Below are positions 25,331-32,406 of a stretch of DNA of 64,000 nucleotides, one piece after another. Location of the stretch: NCBI RefSeq assembly GCF_004000235.1, contig NZ_RCIO01000002.1:504-64503 (forward strand), in the 5' to 3' direction. The position numbers and the translations under genes are program-made. Below the pieces are notes generated by a model. It saw nothing but the letters and a program-made list of their open reading frames with translations, searched no databases and was not told where the DNA came from. Numbering within the stretch: position 1 is the first letter of the stretch; each line of letters starts with the position of its first letter. The stretch comes from Mesorhizobium sp. Z1-4. Its GTDB lineage: Bacteria > Pseudomonadota > Alphaproteobacteria > Rhizobiales > Rhizobiaceae.

Positions 25331-26018
25331 GGCCGAGTTCGACCGGTTTGCCGACGAGTATCACCGCCAGCACGCTGAGAGCATCCGCAGCAGCGGCGAA
25401 CAGCCGGAGTTCTTTCACCGATACAAGATTTCCGATGTCGCAGCCGAGCTGGGGGGGAACGTCACGCCGCCACGGCGCATTCTCGATTTCGGCGGCGGGA
25501 TAGGAAACTCGCTGCCGTATATGCGCGAGGCATTTCCGGGCAGCGAGATAGTGCTTCTCGACCCTTCTGCGAAGTCATTGTCTATTGCCGAGGAGAGGTA
25601 CCCTGCGGCGGCGCGTTTCCAGCAGTTCGACGGGCAGGTAATACCGTTTCCCGACAATCATTTCGATGCCGCCTTCGCAGCCTGCGTTTTCCATCACATT
25701 CCGGAAGAGCTGCAGGTGCCGCTGTTGCGCGAGATCCGCCGGGTGCTGGCCCCGGGTGGCGACCTCTTCATTTTCGAGCACAATCCGTACAATCCGCTGA
25801 CCGTTCAGGCCGTACGCAATTGTCCCTTCGACGAGAACGCGGTGCTGATCAAGGCGGGGCTGATGCAGAAACGGTTGCGCGCGGCGGGCCTGGAAAAGCA
25901 GAAGACCGTGTTCCGTCTGTTTTTCCCGCACATGTTGCGAAAGCTGCGCTTCCTGGAAGCCCATCTGCGCTGGCTGCCGCTTGGCGCGCAGTATTACATC
26001 CGCGCGTCGGCGAACTGA
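25323..26018 (+). CDS. SAM-dependent methyltransferase (class I)
   Basis: 231 residues from ATG 25323, which overlaps the stop of the glycosyltransferase by eight bases, so translation is probably coupled. The SAM site is RRILDFGGGIGNSLPYMREAFPGSEIVLLDPS (motif I, then acidic Asp at the end of strand 2). QVIPFPDNHFDAAFAACVFHHI is motif II, and VLAPGGDLFIFEHNPYNP is post-motif III. The N-terminus FDRFADEYHRQHAESIRSSG is common in methyltransferases that act on lipid-linked or glycan substrates. The substrate is not predictable from sequence. Confidence 0.88.
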   Translation: MDEAEFDRFADEYHRQHAESIRSSGEQPEFFHRYKISDVAAELGGNVTPPRRILDFGGGIGNSLPYMREAFPGSEIVLLDPSAKSLSIAEERYPAAARFQQFDGQVIPFPDNHFDAAFAACVFHHIPEELQVPLLREIRRVLAPGGDLFIFEHNPYNPLTVQAVRNCPFDENAVLIKAGLMQKRLRAAGLEKQKTVFRLFFPHMLRKLRFLEAHLRWLPLGAQYYIRASAN

Positions 26019-26022
26019 ATTT

Positions 26023-26487
26023 CTAACCGGTGCTTTGCCGCCGGTCCGTGTCGTTGAAGACAAACAGGCTGCTGCCCACATACACAGCGACGAAATAGAC
26101 GCCGACCCCGAATGTCTGGGCGATGTAGGCGTTGATCGCCAGCACATTCAGCGCGAACAGCAGGATGGCGAGATTGAGCGCGTAAGCACAGGCGACCACG
26201 GCCGCATAACGCAGGGCGCCCGGCCCGAGAGGCACGCGGCTGCGAAAGGTAAATCGGCGATTGAGCAAATAGCTGACAATCAGTCCCACCGCGTAGCCGG
26301 CCGCGTTTGCCGGCACCGGTGACAGGCCGAGAGCCATAGCCAGGAAAATCACCGACAGGCCGATGAGGGTGTTGGCGCATCCGACCAGCATGTAGCGCAG
26401 GAGACGGCCCAGGCCTGGGCGCTCGCGCGAGGTTGCCGCTTTCGAGTGCCGCGAACCCGCGGCGTCCCTGCTCGGTTGTTTCGGCAT
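26023..26487 (-). CDS. GtrA family membrane protein
   Basis: 154 residues from ATG 26487 (MPKQPSRDAAGSRHS); upstream readings are poor. Four membrane helices: LLRYMLVGCANTLIGLSVIFLA, AAGYAVGLIVSYLLNRRFTF, AAVVACAYALNLAILLFAL, GVYFVAVYVGSSLFVF. The LLNRRFTF(R) motif is diagnostic for GtrA, proposed to flip undecaprenyl-phosphate-linked sugars or to support exopolysaccharide or arabinogalactan steps. The gene converges with the methyltransferase (five bases apart) and fits a role with the GtrB-like enzyme. Confidence 0.88.
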   Translation of the reverse strand: MPKQPSRDAAGSRHSKAATSRERPGLGRLLRYMLVGCANTLIGLSVIFLAMALGLSPVPANAAGYAVGLIVSYLLNRRFTFRSRVPLGPGALRYAAVVACAYALNLAILLFALNVLAINAYIAQTFGVGVYFVAVYVGSSLFVFNDTDRRQSTG

Positions 26488-26646
26488 GATGCGAATAATC
26501 CCCGGCGCTTTCGGCCAGTTTCGTAAAGACGTATGCGTAGCGCTGCTGATACTGCCGATCGTCTCGATCATCAATGTGTTCCGCATCCTTGACCTCAAGT
26601 GGACTTGAACAATTACAAGCCGTTCTCCTCAACAATGGAGACAGGT

Positions 26647-27039
26647 ATGCAGCTTCGTAAACTCAATCCGTGGTCATATCCGGAAGGCATGGATCAGGGC
26701 GTGGAGATCTCGGATTTCAGCCGGCTCATCTTCGTTTCGGGGCAATGCGCGGTCGGGCCCGACGGCGCGTCCCTTCATCCCGGCGATATGTCGGCGCAGG
26801 TTCAGGCGGCGCTCGACAACGTTGAGACGGTGCTTTCGAAAGCCGGCCTGTCGCTTGCCAATATCGTGCGGATGAACACCTACGTGACCGACATGGAAGC
26901 GTTCTTGAGTATGGCGGCAGAGCCGATGTCGGTTCGGCTGGCGCAACATGATGTCAGTCCGCCCGGCGTGCTTGCAGGCGTGGTGGAGCTTGGCAGGAAG
27001 GACCTGCTGGTGGAAATCGAGGCATTCGCCGCAGCCTGA
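26647..27039 (+). CDS. RidA (YjgF/YER057c/UK114) family protein
   Basis: 130 residues from ATG 26647 (GGAG seven bases upstream). Motifs LIFVSGQCAVGPDGASLHPGDMSAQVQAALDNVETVLSKAGLSLANIVRMNTYVTDMEAF and LVEIEAFAAA are typical of the family. The canonical catalytic arginine (R of the PARS block in RidA) is a glycine here (SPPGVLAGV), so standard enamine/imine deaminase activity is unlikely. It is better seen as a RidA-subfamily protein of unknown substrate. It stands 139 bases upstream of the molybdenum hydroxylase genes. Confidence 0.88.
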   Translation: MQLRKLNPWSYPEGMDQGVEISDFSRLIFVSGQCAVGPDGASLHPGDMSAQVQAALDNVETVLSKAGLSLANIVRMNTYVTDMEAFLSMAAEPMSVRLAQHDVSPPGVLAGVVELGRKDLLVEIEAFAAA

Positions 27040-27177
27040 CCGTGGCCCGGTGCATCGGCCGCCCGCCTGTGCTGGCGGCCCCCTCCGGCTGCCCGGACAT
27101 TCGTAATTTTGTGCCTGTTGCGATATTGTGTCTGCTTCGATGATCCCTACCTAGGGAGGCTCGGAGGAGCATACGAT

Positions 27178-27639
27178 ATGCGTCTGACAGTCAACCGTAC
27201 CCCCTACGACGTCGATGTCGAACCCGAGATGCCGCTTCTGTGGGTGTTGCGGGACGAACTCGGCCTTACCGGAACCAAATATGGCTGCGGGATCGCCCAG
27301 TGCGGCGCCTGCACCGTTCACATGGACGGGATGGCGGTGCGCTCGTGCCAGATACCGGCGGAAGCGGCCGATGGCGCGGAGATCGTGACGATTGAAGGCC
27401 TCGGCACGCCGGAGGCACTTCACGCGGTGCAGCAGGCCTGGATCGAGCATCAGGTCGCGCAGTGCGGCTACTGCCAGTCCGGCCAGATCATGCAGGCAGC
27501 GTCGCTGCTCGACATGAACCCCGACCCGTCCGACGAGGAGATCGACCGCGTGATGAGCGGCAATCTGTGCCGCTGCGGAACCTATCCGCGCATCCGTGCC
27601 GCCGTGAAAACGGCCGGCGCCAAGATGAGGGGGGCTTAG
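27178..27639 (+). CDS. Molybdenum hydroxylase small subunit, two 2Fe-2S clusters (IorA-like)
   Basis: 153 residues from ATG 27178 (GGAGGAG upstream). The plant-type 2Fe-2S cluster uses Cys37, Cys42, Cys45 ([13 protein letters not shown]) and Cys57. The second cluster uses Cys96, Cys99 ([10 protein letters not shown]) and Cys131, Cys133 ([11 protein letters not shown]). This is the standard two-cluster subunit of isoquinoline 1-oxidoreductase and aldehyde oxidoreductases, which carries electrons from the Mo site to an acceptor. It is four bases upstream of the catalytic subunit, and a diheme cytochrome c gene follows as the likely acceptor. Confidence 0.93.
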   Translation: MRLTVNRTPYDVDVEPEMPLLWVLRDELGLTGTKYGCGIAQCGACTVHMDGMAVRSCQIPAEAADGAEIVTIEGLGTPEALHAVQQAWIEHQVAQCGYCQSGQIMQAASLLDMNPDPSDEEIDRVMSGNLCRCGTYPRIRAAVKTAGAKMRGA

Positions 27640-27643
27640 CGTC

Positions 27644-29887
27644 ATGAGCCGCGTGGGAAAAATCGCCCGTCGTACCTTCCTCGTCGGGTCCGCCATGATC
27701 GCCGGCGGCGTTGCGTTCGGCACCTATCTGGTACGCTCGCCGCATGCGAACCCGCTGCTTGAAGGTCTGGATAAGGGCGAAGCGACGTTTAATCCGTGGG
27801 TGAAGATCAGCCGCACGGGTATCACGCTGATCACGCCGCATGCCGATCTCGGACAGGGCGTCGCCTCTGCGCAGGCGCTGCTGATCGCCGAGGAAATGGA
27901 TCTGGAAATGGATCAGTTCCAGGTCAGTTTCGGCGAGCCCGCCGCAGCCTATTACAATCGCGCGCTAGCCGAGGAATCACTTCCCTTCTTGGCGACGGAT
28001 GAAGGTCGTATCGCCGAGAGTTCGCGAACAATCGTATCGGCCCTGCTCAAGCCGCTCGGCATGCAAGGCACCGGTGGTTCCTCCGCCATGTCCGACAGTT
28101 TCGACAAACTGCGCGAAGCCGGCGCGGTGGCGCGCGAAACGCTGAAGTTGGCCGCCTCCCGGCAGACCGGCGTCGCGATCTCCGACCTGCGCACCGAGGC
28201 AGGCGCCGTTTATCTGCCGGATGGTACGGCTGTTCCTTATACCGAGCTGGCCGAAGCGGCGGCGGCCGTGGAGCCGGTGACGCGTGTGAGGTTGCGCGAA
28301 CCATCCGAGTGGCGGCTGATCGGCAAACCGACGAAACGCGTCGACATGGTGGCGAAGAGCACCGGTACCATGACCTATGGCATCGACCTTGCGGTCGAGG
28401 GCATGGTTTACGCGGCTATTCGCATCAATCCGCGCCAGGGCGGCAAGCTGGTGCGCTACGACGCGACCGAAGCGCTTGAAATGCGCGGTGTTCAGAAGCT
28501 GGTGGAGATCACCGGCGGCATTGCAGTGATTGCCGACAATACCTGGCGGGCGATCCGTGCCGCAGAAGCGGTCGAGATCGAATGGGGCGAGGCGCCCTAT
28601 CCCGCCGAACAGGCGCAGCACTGGGAGGCGGTCGCGGCTTCTTTCAACGAGGATCATCTCGACCAGCGCTGGCGCAACGATGGCGATGTGGACGCCGTGC
28701 TTGGAGCGTCCGGCGACGTCTTCGAAGCCGAATACCGCTCGCCCTACGTCGCGCATGCGCCGCTCGAGCCGCTTAATGCGATCGTGCTGGTCGGCGACGA
28801 ATTCACAGACGTCTGGACCGGTCACCAGCTGCCGCAACTCCTGCAGATGCAGGTGAGCGCGATCACAGGACATACGTCGGGCAACGTGCGCTTCCACAAC
28901 CAGTTTGTTGGCGGCAGCTTCGGCCACCGGCTCGAGATCGGTTTTGTGGAGCAGGCGGCGGAGATCGCCGTCCAGATGCGCGGCACACCGGTCAAGCTGA
29001 CCTACAGCCGCGAAGAAGATTTCGCGCACGATTTTCCGCGCCATATCGCCATGGGCCGAGGACGGGGTTCGGTCGCGAACGGCCAGGTGGAAGCGGTCGA
29101 TCTTTCGATTGCGGCACCCTCCGTCTTCGCGTCCCAGTTCGGGCGCCTGGGCTATTCGGTTCCCGGACCGGATCTGCAGATAGCGGCGGGCGCCTGGAAC
29201 AATCCCTATTTGCTGCCCAACTTCCGTATGCGCGCCTACCGGGCACCCGAACTGGCGCCAGTGTCATCATGGCGCGCGGTCGGCGCGCCCGGTGCCGGCT
29301 TCATTTTCGACAGCTTCCTTGACGAGTTGATCCACAAGGCCGGTGCCGACCCGATGGAAGAGCGCATCCGGCTGATGGAGCATGAGGTTTCGCGCAAGGT
29401 GCTGGAGGCGGTTGCGGAGATGTCGTCCTGGGGCGGTGAGCTGGGCTCCAACAAGGGCCGCGGCGTCGCCTTCGTGGAAAGCTTCGGCGTGCCCTTCGCG
29501 CAAGTCGTCGAGGTCACGAACACCGATCAGGGCATTCGCATCGATCGCGTCTGGGCCGCTTGCGATACGGGCACGATCATCGATCCCGCGAACTTCGAGG
29601 GCCTTGTCCAGGGCGGCATCGTCTGGGCGCTAGGTCACGCGATCAATTGCGAGATCACCTATGCGGACGGGATGGCGGAGCAGTCGAACTACCACGCCCA
29701 TCAGGGCATGCGTATGTATCAGGCGCCGGAGATTTTCGTTCGTGGCCTGGAAAACGGGCACAAGACACGCGGACTTGGCGAGCCGATGGTGCCGCCGGCG
29801 GCACCGGCCCTTGCAAACGCGATTTTCGCCGCAACCGGCAAGCGCATTCGCGAAATGCCGTTCGACAAGCATATCGACTTCGTGTGA
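27644..29887 (+). CDS. Molybdopterin-binding subunit, xanthine oxidase family (IorB-like)
   Basis: 747 residues. A Tat signal (KIARRTFLVGSAMIAGGVAFG) shows folding and cofactor loading before export to the periplasm. Mid-protein has YRSPYVAHAPLEPLNAIV, then TGHQLPQLLQMQVSAITG and NQFVGGSFGHRLEIGFVEQAAEIA, which hold the Mo-cofactor contacts; the C-terminus ends TRGLGEPMVPPAAPALANAIFAATGKRIREMPFD with the conserved active-site Glu region. This organisation (single long subunit, Tat signal, partner 2Fe-2S subunit, no FAD subunit) matches isoquinoline 1-oxidoreductase and periplasmic aldehyde oxidoreductases. The substrate is unknown: an aldehyde or N-heterocycle. Confidence 0.92.
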   Translation: MSRVGKIARRTFLVGSAMIAGGVAFGTYLVRSPHANPLLEGLDKGEATFNPWVKISRTGITLITPHADLGQGVASAQALLIAEEMDLEMDQFQVSFGEPAAAYYNRALAEESLPFLATDEGRIAESSRTIVSALLKPLGMQGTGGSSAMSDSFDKLREAGAVARETLKLAASRQTGVAISDLRTEAGAVYLPDGTAVPYTELAEAAAAVEPVTRVRLREPSEWRLIGKPTKRVDMVAKSTGTMTYGIDLAVEGMVYAAIRINPRQGGKLVRYDATEALEMRGVQKLVEITGGIAVIADNTWRAIRAAEAVEIEWGEAPYPAEQAQHWEAVAASFNEDHLDQRWRNDGDVDAVLGASGDVFEAEYRSPYVAHAPLEPLNAIVLVGDEFTDVWTGHQLPQLLQMQVSAITGHTSGNVRFHNQFVGGSFGHRLEIGFVEQAAEIAVQMRGTPVKLTYSREEDFAHDFPRHIAMGRGRGSVANGQVEAVDLSIAAPSVFASQFGRLGYSVPGPDLQIAAGAWNNPYLLPNFRMRAYRAPELAPVSSWRAVGAPGAGFIFDSFLDELIHKAGADPMEERIRLMEHEVSRKVLEAVAEMSSWGGELGSNKGRGVAFVESFGVPFAQVVEVTNTDQGIRIDRVWAACDTGTIIDPANFEGLVQGGIVWALGHAINCEITYADGMAEQSNYHAHQGMRMYQAPEIFVRGLENGHKTRGLGEPMVPPAAPALANAIFAATGKRIREMPFDKHIDFV

Positions 29888-29898
29888 GGGGCCGGCGG

Positions 29899-30528
29899 AT
29901 GAGATGGATTGTTATTGCCGCGGCGGTGGTCTTTGCAGGAAACGCTCTGGCCGCCGGTGAGGGCGATCACGGGCTTGAGGTCAACCACCTCGAAGCGGGT
30001 TCAGTCAGCCAGGCAGACGGCCTTGCCGCCTGGAGCCGCATCCACGACGTTGTTTCGCATCCGCGCTGCGCCAACTGCCATACCGATGAGGCAAACATCC
30101 CGATGTGGTCGGGTCCCGAATATGAGACGCCCGGCCCGCACGGCATGAACATCAATGCCGGCGAATCGCGCATCGGGGCGGAGTTCCTGCTGTGCCAGAC
30201 CTGTCATGCCACCTCGGCGCTGCCCAACACGTTGCCCCATGCAGCGCCGCATGCCGGGTCGCCGTGGATGCTGGCGCCGGTCGAATTCGTCTGGTTCGGG
30301 CAGCCGGAAAACGCCATCTGCGAGCAGATGCGCGATCCCGAGCGCAATGGCGGGCGCGACGGCGACGCCATGGTCGAGCATATTTTGCACGACGCCGAGC
30401 TGAAGGCATTCATCACCTGGGCGTTCGATCCGGGTGCGGGGCGCGAAGCAGCACCCGGCACGATGCAGGAGCATCTCGACGACACCATTCAGTGGGTGGC
30501 CGCCGGCATGCCTTGTCCGGGCGATTGA
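29899..30528 (+). CDS. Periplasmic diheme cytochrome c of the molybdenum hydroxylase cluster
   Basis: 209 residues from ATG 29899. A Sec signal (MRWIVIAAAVVFAGNALA) precedes two heme-binding motifs, CANCH (Cys57, Cys60, His61) and CQTCH (Cys99, Cys102, His103). Two further cysteines lie in NAICEQ and GMPCPGD. It directly follows the Mo subunit (11 bases), the usual position of the isoquinoline 1-oxidoreductase-associated cytochrome that receives electrons and passes them to the respiratory chain. The role as acceptor is inference from position and heme motifs. Confidence 0.85.
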   Translation: MRWIVIAAAVVFAGNALAAGEGDHGLEVNHLEAGSVSQADGLAAWSRIHDVVSHPRCANCHTDEANIPMWSGPEYETPGPHGMNINAGESRIGAEFLLCQTCHATSALPNTLPHAAPHAGSPWMLAPVEFVWFGQPENAICEQMRDPERNGGRDGDAMVEHILHDAELKAFITWAFDPGAGREAAPGTMQEHLDDTIQWVAAGMPCPGD

Positions 30529-30541
30529 GGAGAGGTTTGCG

Positions 30542-30859
30542 ATGCTGATGGGAGCCGCCGCCGGCCTGCTTGTTTTCGCCGGATTCTGGCGCACATTCGA
30601 ATGGATCGTGCACGGCCGCAACCAGGCGTCGGTTCGATTGATCCCGGGCGGGCTGATCTATCTGATCCTTGGCGTGCTGATTGCGCTCGGCACCGGCGGG
30701 ATGATCACTGCCTGGGTGGCGCTGGTTGTGGCGCTTGCCAGCCTGATTGCCTCGTTCGTGACGCGAAACCGCTCGCAGGTGCGCCGCTGGGTGATGTGGC
30801 TTCTCATCATTATCGATGCGGCGATTGTTTCGAGCCTGTTTACGGCGCTTGTCAGCTAA
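30542..30859 (+). CDS. Hypothetical inner-membrane protein
   Basis: 105 residues from ATG 30542, with GAGGAGAGG six bases upstream. Three or four hydrophobic helices (LMGAAAGLLVFAGFWRTFEWIV, LIPGGLIYLILGVLIALG, GMITAWVALVVALASLIASFV, WVMWLLIIIDAAIVSSLF). No domain is known to me. It is 13 bases after the diheme cytochrome gene and convergent (overlapping by four bases) with the Crp/Fnr gene. It is probably the last gene of the molybdenum hydroxylase transcript and may anchor or couple the redox chain to the membrane. Confidence 0.75.
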   Translation: MLMGAAAGLLVFAGFWRTFEWIVHGRNQASVRLIPGGLIYLILGVLIALGTGGMITAWVALVVALASLIASFVTRNRSQVRRWVMWLLIIIDAAIVSSLFTALVS

Positions 30860-31548
30860 TCGCCGCCTGACGCAAATGCGCGCAGCGCGTCGACATTGTA
30901 GAGGTGGATGTTGCGGCCCTCGACCACCACACCAGCTTGCTTCAACGTCGCGAACGATCGTGACAGCGCTTCCGGCGCCATGCCGAGCGTGCTGGCAAGC
31001 ACACCCTTGTCGATCGGCAGCTTGATGCATGCGGACTGGCTGCCCGCCGGGCTTAAATCAACAAGATAGGCCGCAAGCCTCAGGTCTGCCTTCTGCAGCC
31101 GGTCGCCGCTCAGGCGGGTAACGAGCTTGTGCAGATGCAGGGACATCGATCCGAGCATCGCGAAACACAGGCCCGAATTGGCCTCCAGCAGTTTCGTCAT
31201 GCGATCCGAATCGACACGCGCGAGCCGCGCGGCCTCCACCACATGCGCATCGACCGGATATTTGTTGCCAAGGAACATCGCGGCTTCGCCAAAGCTTTCG
31301 CCGGGGCCGAACAGGCCGACTGCCGCCTCCTTGCCGGAAGCATCGATGCGGCTGAGCTGCACCCAGCCGCGGATGACGAAATAGAACGCCCTGGCGGGAT
31401 CGCCTTCGTGGAAAAGCGTGTAGCGCTTTTCGTAATCATCAACGCCGACGCATTCCAGGAAGTGTTGCTTCAGCTCCGGGCCCACGGCGCGCAGCATCGG
31501 TGTTGCCGCCAAGACCTGAATATCCCCACTGTTTAATGCAGTTGCCAT
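30856..31548 (-). CDS. Crp/Fnr family transcriptional regulator (Dnr/NnrR-like)
   Basis: 230 residues from ATG 31548 (GAGGAGC upstream). The cyclic-nucleotide-binding-like sensor domain spans residues about 20-130 (YTLFHEGDPARAFYFVIRGWVQLSRIDASGKEAAVGLFGPGESFGEAAMF). The DNA-binding winged helix is C-terminal (IDKGVLASTLGMAPEALSRSFATLKQAGVVV); the recognition helix has E-x2-S-R, which fits TTGA-N6-TCAA boxes. There is no N-terminal four-cysteine Fe-S cluster, so it is more like the NO/heme sensors Dnr/NnrR than Fnr. It is divergent from nap with a perfect box between them, so it is the probable nap regulator. Confidence 0.87.
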   Translation of the reverse strand: MATALNSGDIQVLAATPMLRAVGPELKQHFLECVGVDDYEKRYTLFHEGDPARAFYFVIRGWVQLSRIDASGKEAAVGLFGPGESFGEAAMFLGNKYPVDAHVVEAARLARVDSDRMTKLLEANSGLCFAMLGSMSLHLHKLVTRLSGDRLQKADLRLAAYLVDLSPAGSQSACIKLPIDKGVLASTLGMAPEALSRSFATLKQAGVVVEGRNIHLYNVDALRAFASGGD

Positions 31549-31582
31549 TCGCTGCTCCTCGGCCGGACAATCGGGCCTCGTC

Positions 31583-31596
31583 TTGACATATGTCAA
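31583..31596. promoter_or_regulatory. FNR/NNR box between the regulator and napE
   Basis: TTGACATATGTCAA is a perfect palindrome of the TTGA-N6-TCAA type. Its centre is about 65 bases from the napE start and about 41 from the regulator start, so it can serve activation of nap and autoregulation. A second perfect inverted repeat, CCAGCGG-TGC-CCGCTGG (31601-31617), lies just downstream. Confidence 0.8.
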
Positions 31597-31654
31597 GGAG
31601 CCAGCGGTGCCCGCTGGTTAGCTTGATGCAAGCTGGCGTTTGAGGGGGAGCAGC

Positions 31655-31837
31655 ATGTCAGCAGCTCACGACAACAACACAATCGAGCCCGGTGGCAAAT
31701 CCCGCGAGCTGCGGTCTTTTCTGCTGTTGTCGGTTGTCCTTGCGCCCGCGCTTTCGGTGGCTTTCGTTGGTGGCCTTGGGCTCATCATCTGGGTCTACCA
31801 GATGATCGCAGGGCCGCCCGGCCCACCTCCGGCGTGA
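31655..31837 (+). CDS. napE: Periplasmic nitrate reductase component NapE
   Basis: 60 residues from ATG 31655 (GGGGGAG upstream). One membrane helix LLLSVVLAPALSVAFVGGLGLIIWVYQMIAGPPG, with the NapE hallmark of E-L-R before and the IWVYQMIxGPPGPPP end. NapE is a small inner-membrane protein of the Nap complex whose role is not settled. First gene of napEFDABC, eight bases before napF. Confidence 0.92.
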   Translation: MSAAHDNNTIEPGGKSRELRSFLLLSVVLAPALSVAFVGGLGLIIWVYQMIAGPPGPPPA

Positions 31838-31844
31838 GGTAGCG

Positions 31845-32132
31845 ATGTCTGCCGCGCTATCCCGGCGAAGGCTGCTGCTCGGTCCGCTGGCGCGCGATGC
31901 CGAGCAATCAGCGGCGACAGTCAACACATCCTGCCTCGCGGCGCAGGGCATCTACTGCCGCAGTTGCGCCGAAGCCTGTACGCGCTCGGCGCTAAGCGTC
32001 ACCCCGCTGGCTGGTGGTCTTGCGCATGTGGCCATTGACCCCGAGACCTGCAATGCCTGCGGCGAGTGTGTCGAGGTCTGCCCGGTTTCGGCCATTCAAG
32101 TGCCCGCACAGCCGGTGAACGCCCATGGATGA
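31845..32132 (+). CDS. napF: Short ferredoxin-type protein NapF
   Basis: 95 residues, against about 160 in the well-known four-cluster NapF. The N-terminus SRRRLLLGPLAR is NapF-like. Cysteines form two sets: C-x7-C-x2-C-x3-C (SCLAAQGIYCRSCAEAC) and a regular CNACGECVEVCP [4Fe-4S] motif. It therefore has two clusters in half the size, by loss of the other half. NapF interacts with NapA in the cytoplasm and is thought to help cofactor or Fe-S insertion before Tat export. It overlaps napD by eight bases. Confidence 0.9.
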   Translation: MSAALSRRRLLLGPLARDAEQSAATVNTSCLAAQGIYCRSCAEACTRSALSVTPLAGGLAHVAIDPETCNACGECVEVCPVSAIQVPAQPVNAHG

Positions 32133-32400
32133 GGCGGTCGTAATTTCAAGCCTCATCGTTCACGCCCGCCCTGCCGAAATGGCTGTGGTGCGGGGGATGA
32201 TCGCCGCAATGCCGGGCGCGGAAATTCATGCCGACGATGCGGCGGGTCGGCTGATCGTCGTTCTGGAAACAGCTTCCGACCGCGAGCTGACCGAGATGAC
32301 CACCGCCATCGGTGCGATTGGCGGCGTGGTCGGAGTCAACCTTGTCTACCACCACACCGAAGGCAGCGCTGCGAAGCCGGCGCAACCGATCAGGGAGTAA
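32125..32400 (+). CDS. napD: NapA-specific chaperone NapD
   Basis: 91 residues. The family start VVISSLIVHARPAEMAVVRGMIAAMPGAEIHADDAAGRLIVVLE gives the ferredoxin-like fold of NapD with the SSxIVHARP and GAEIHA signatures. NapD binds the Tat signal of NapA and holds it until the molybdenum cofactor is inserted. The start overlaps napF and the stop is six bases before napA, consistent with tight co-translation of chaperone and client. Confidence 0.95.
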   Translation: MDEAVVISSLIVHARPAEMAVVRGMIAAMPGAEIHADDAAGRLIVVLETASDRELTEMTTAIGAIGGVVGVNLVYHHTEGSAAKPAQPIRE

Positions 32401-32406
32401 CACGCA

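Noticed and set aside
25994-26635. 213-residue minus-strand frame over the gtrA region
   Set aside because: It overlaps the GtrA frame, which has four membrane helices and the RRFTF motif; the alternative is low complexity and Arg-rich.
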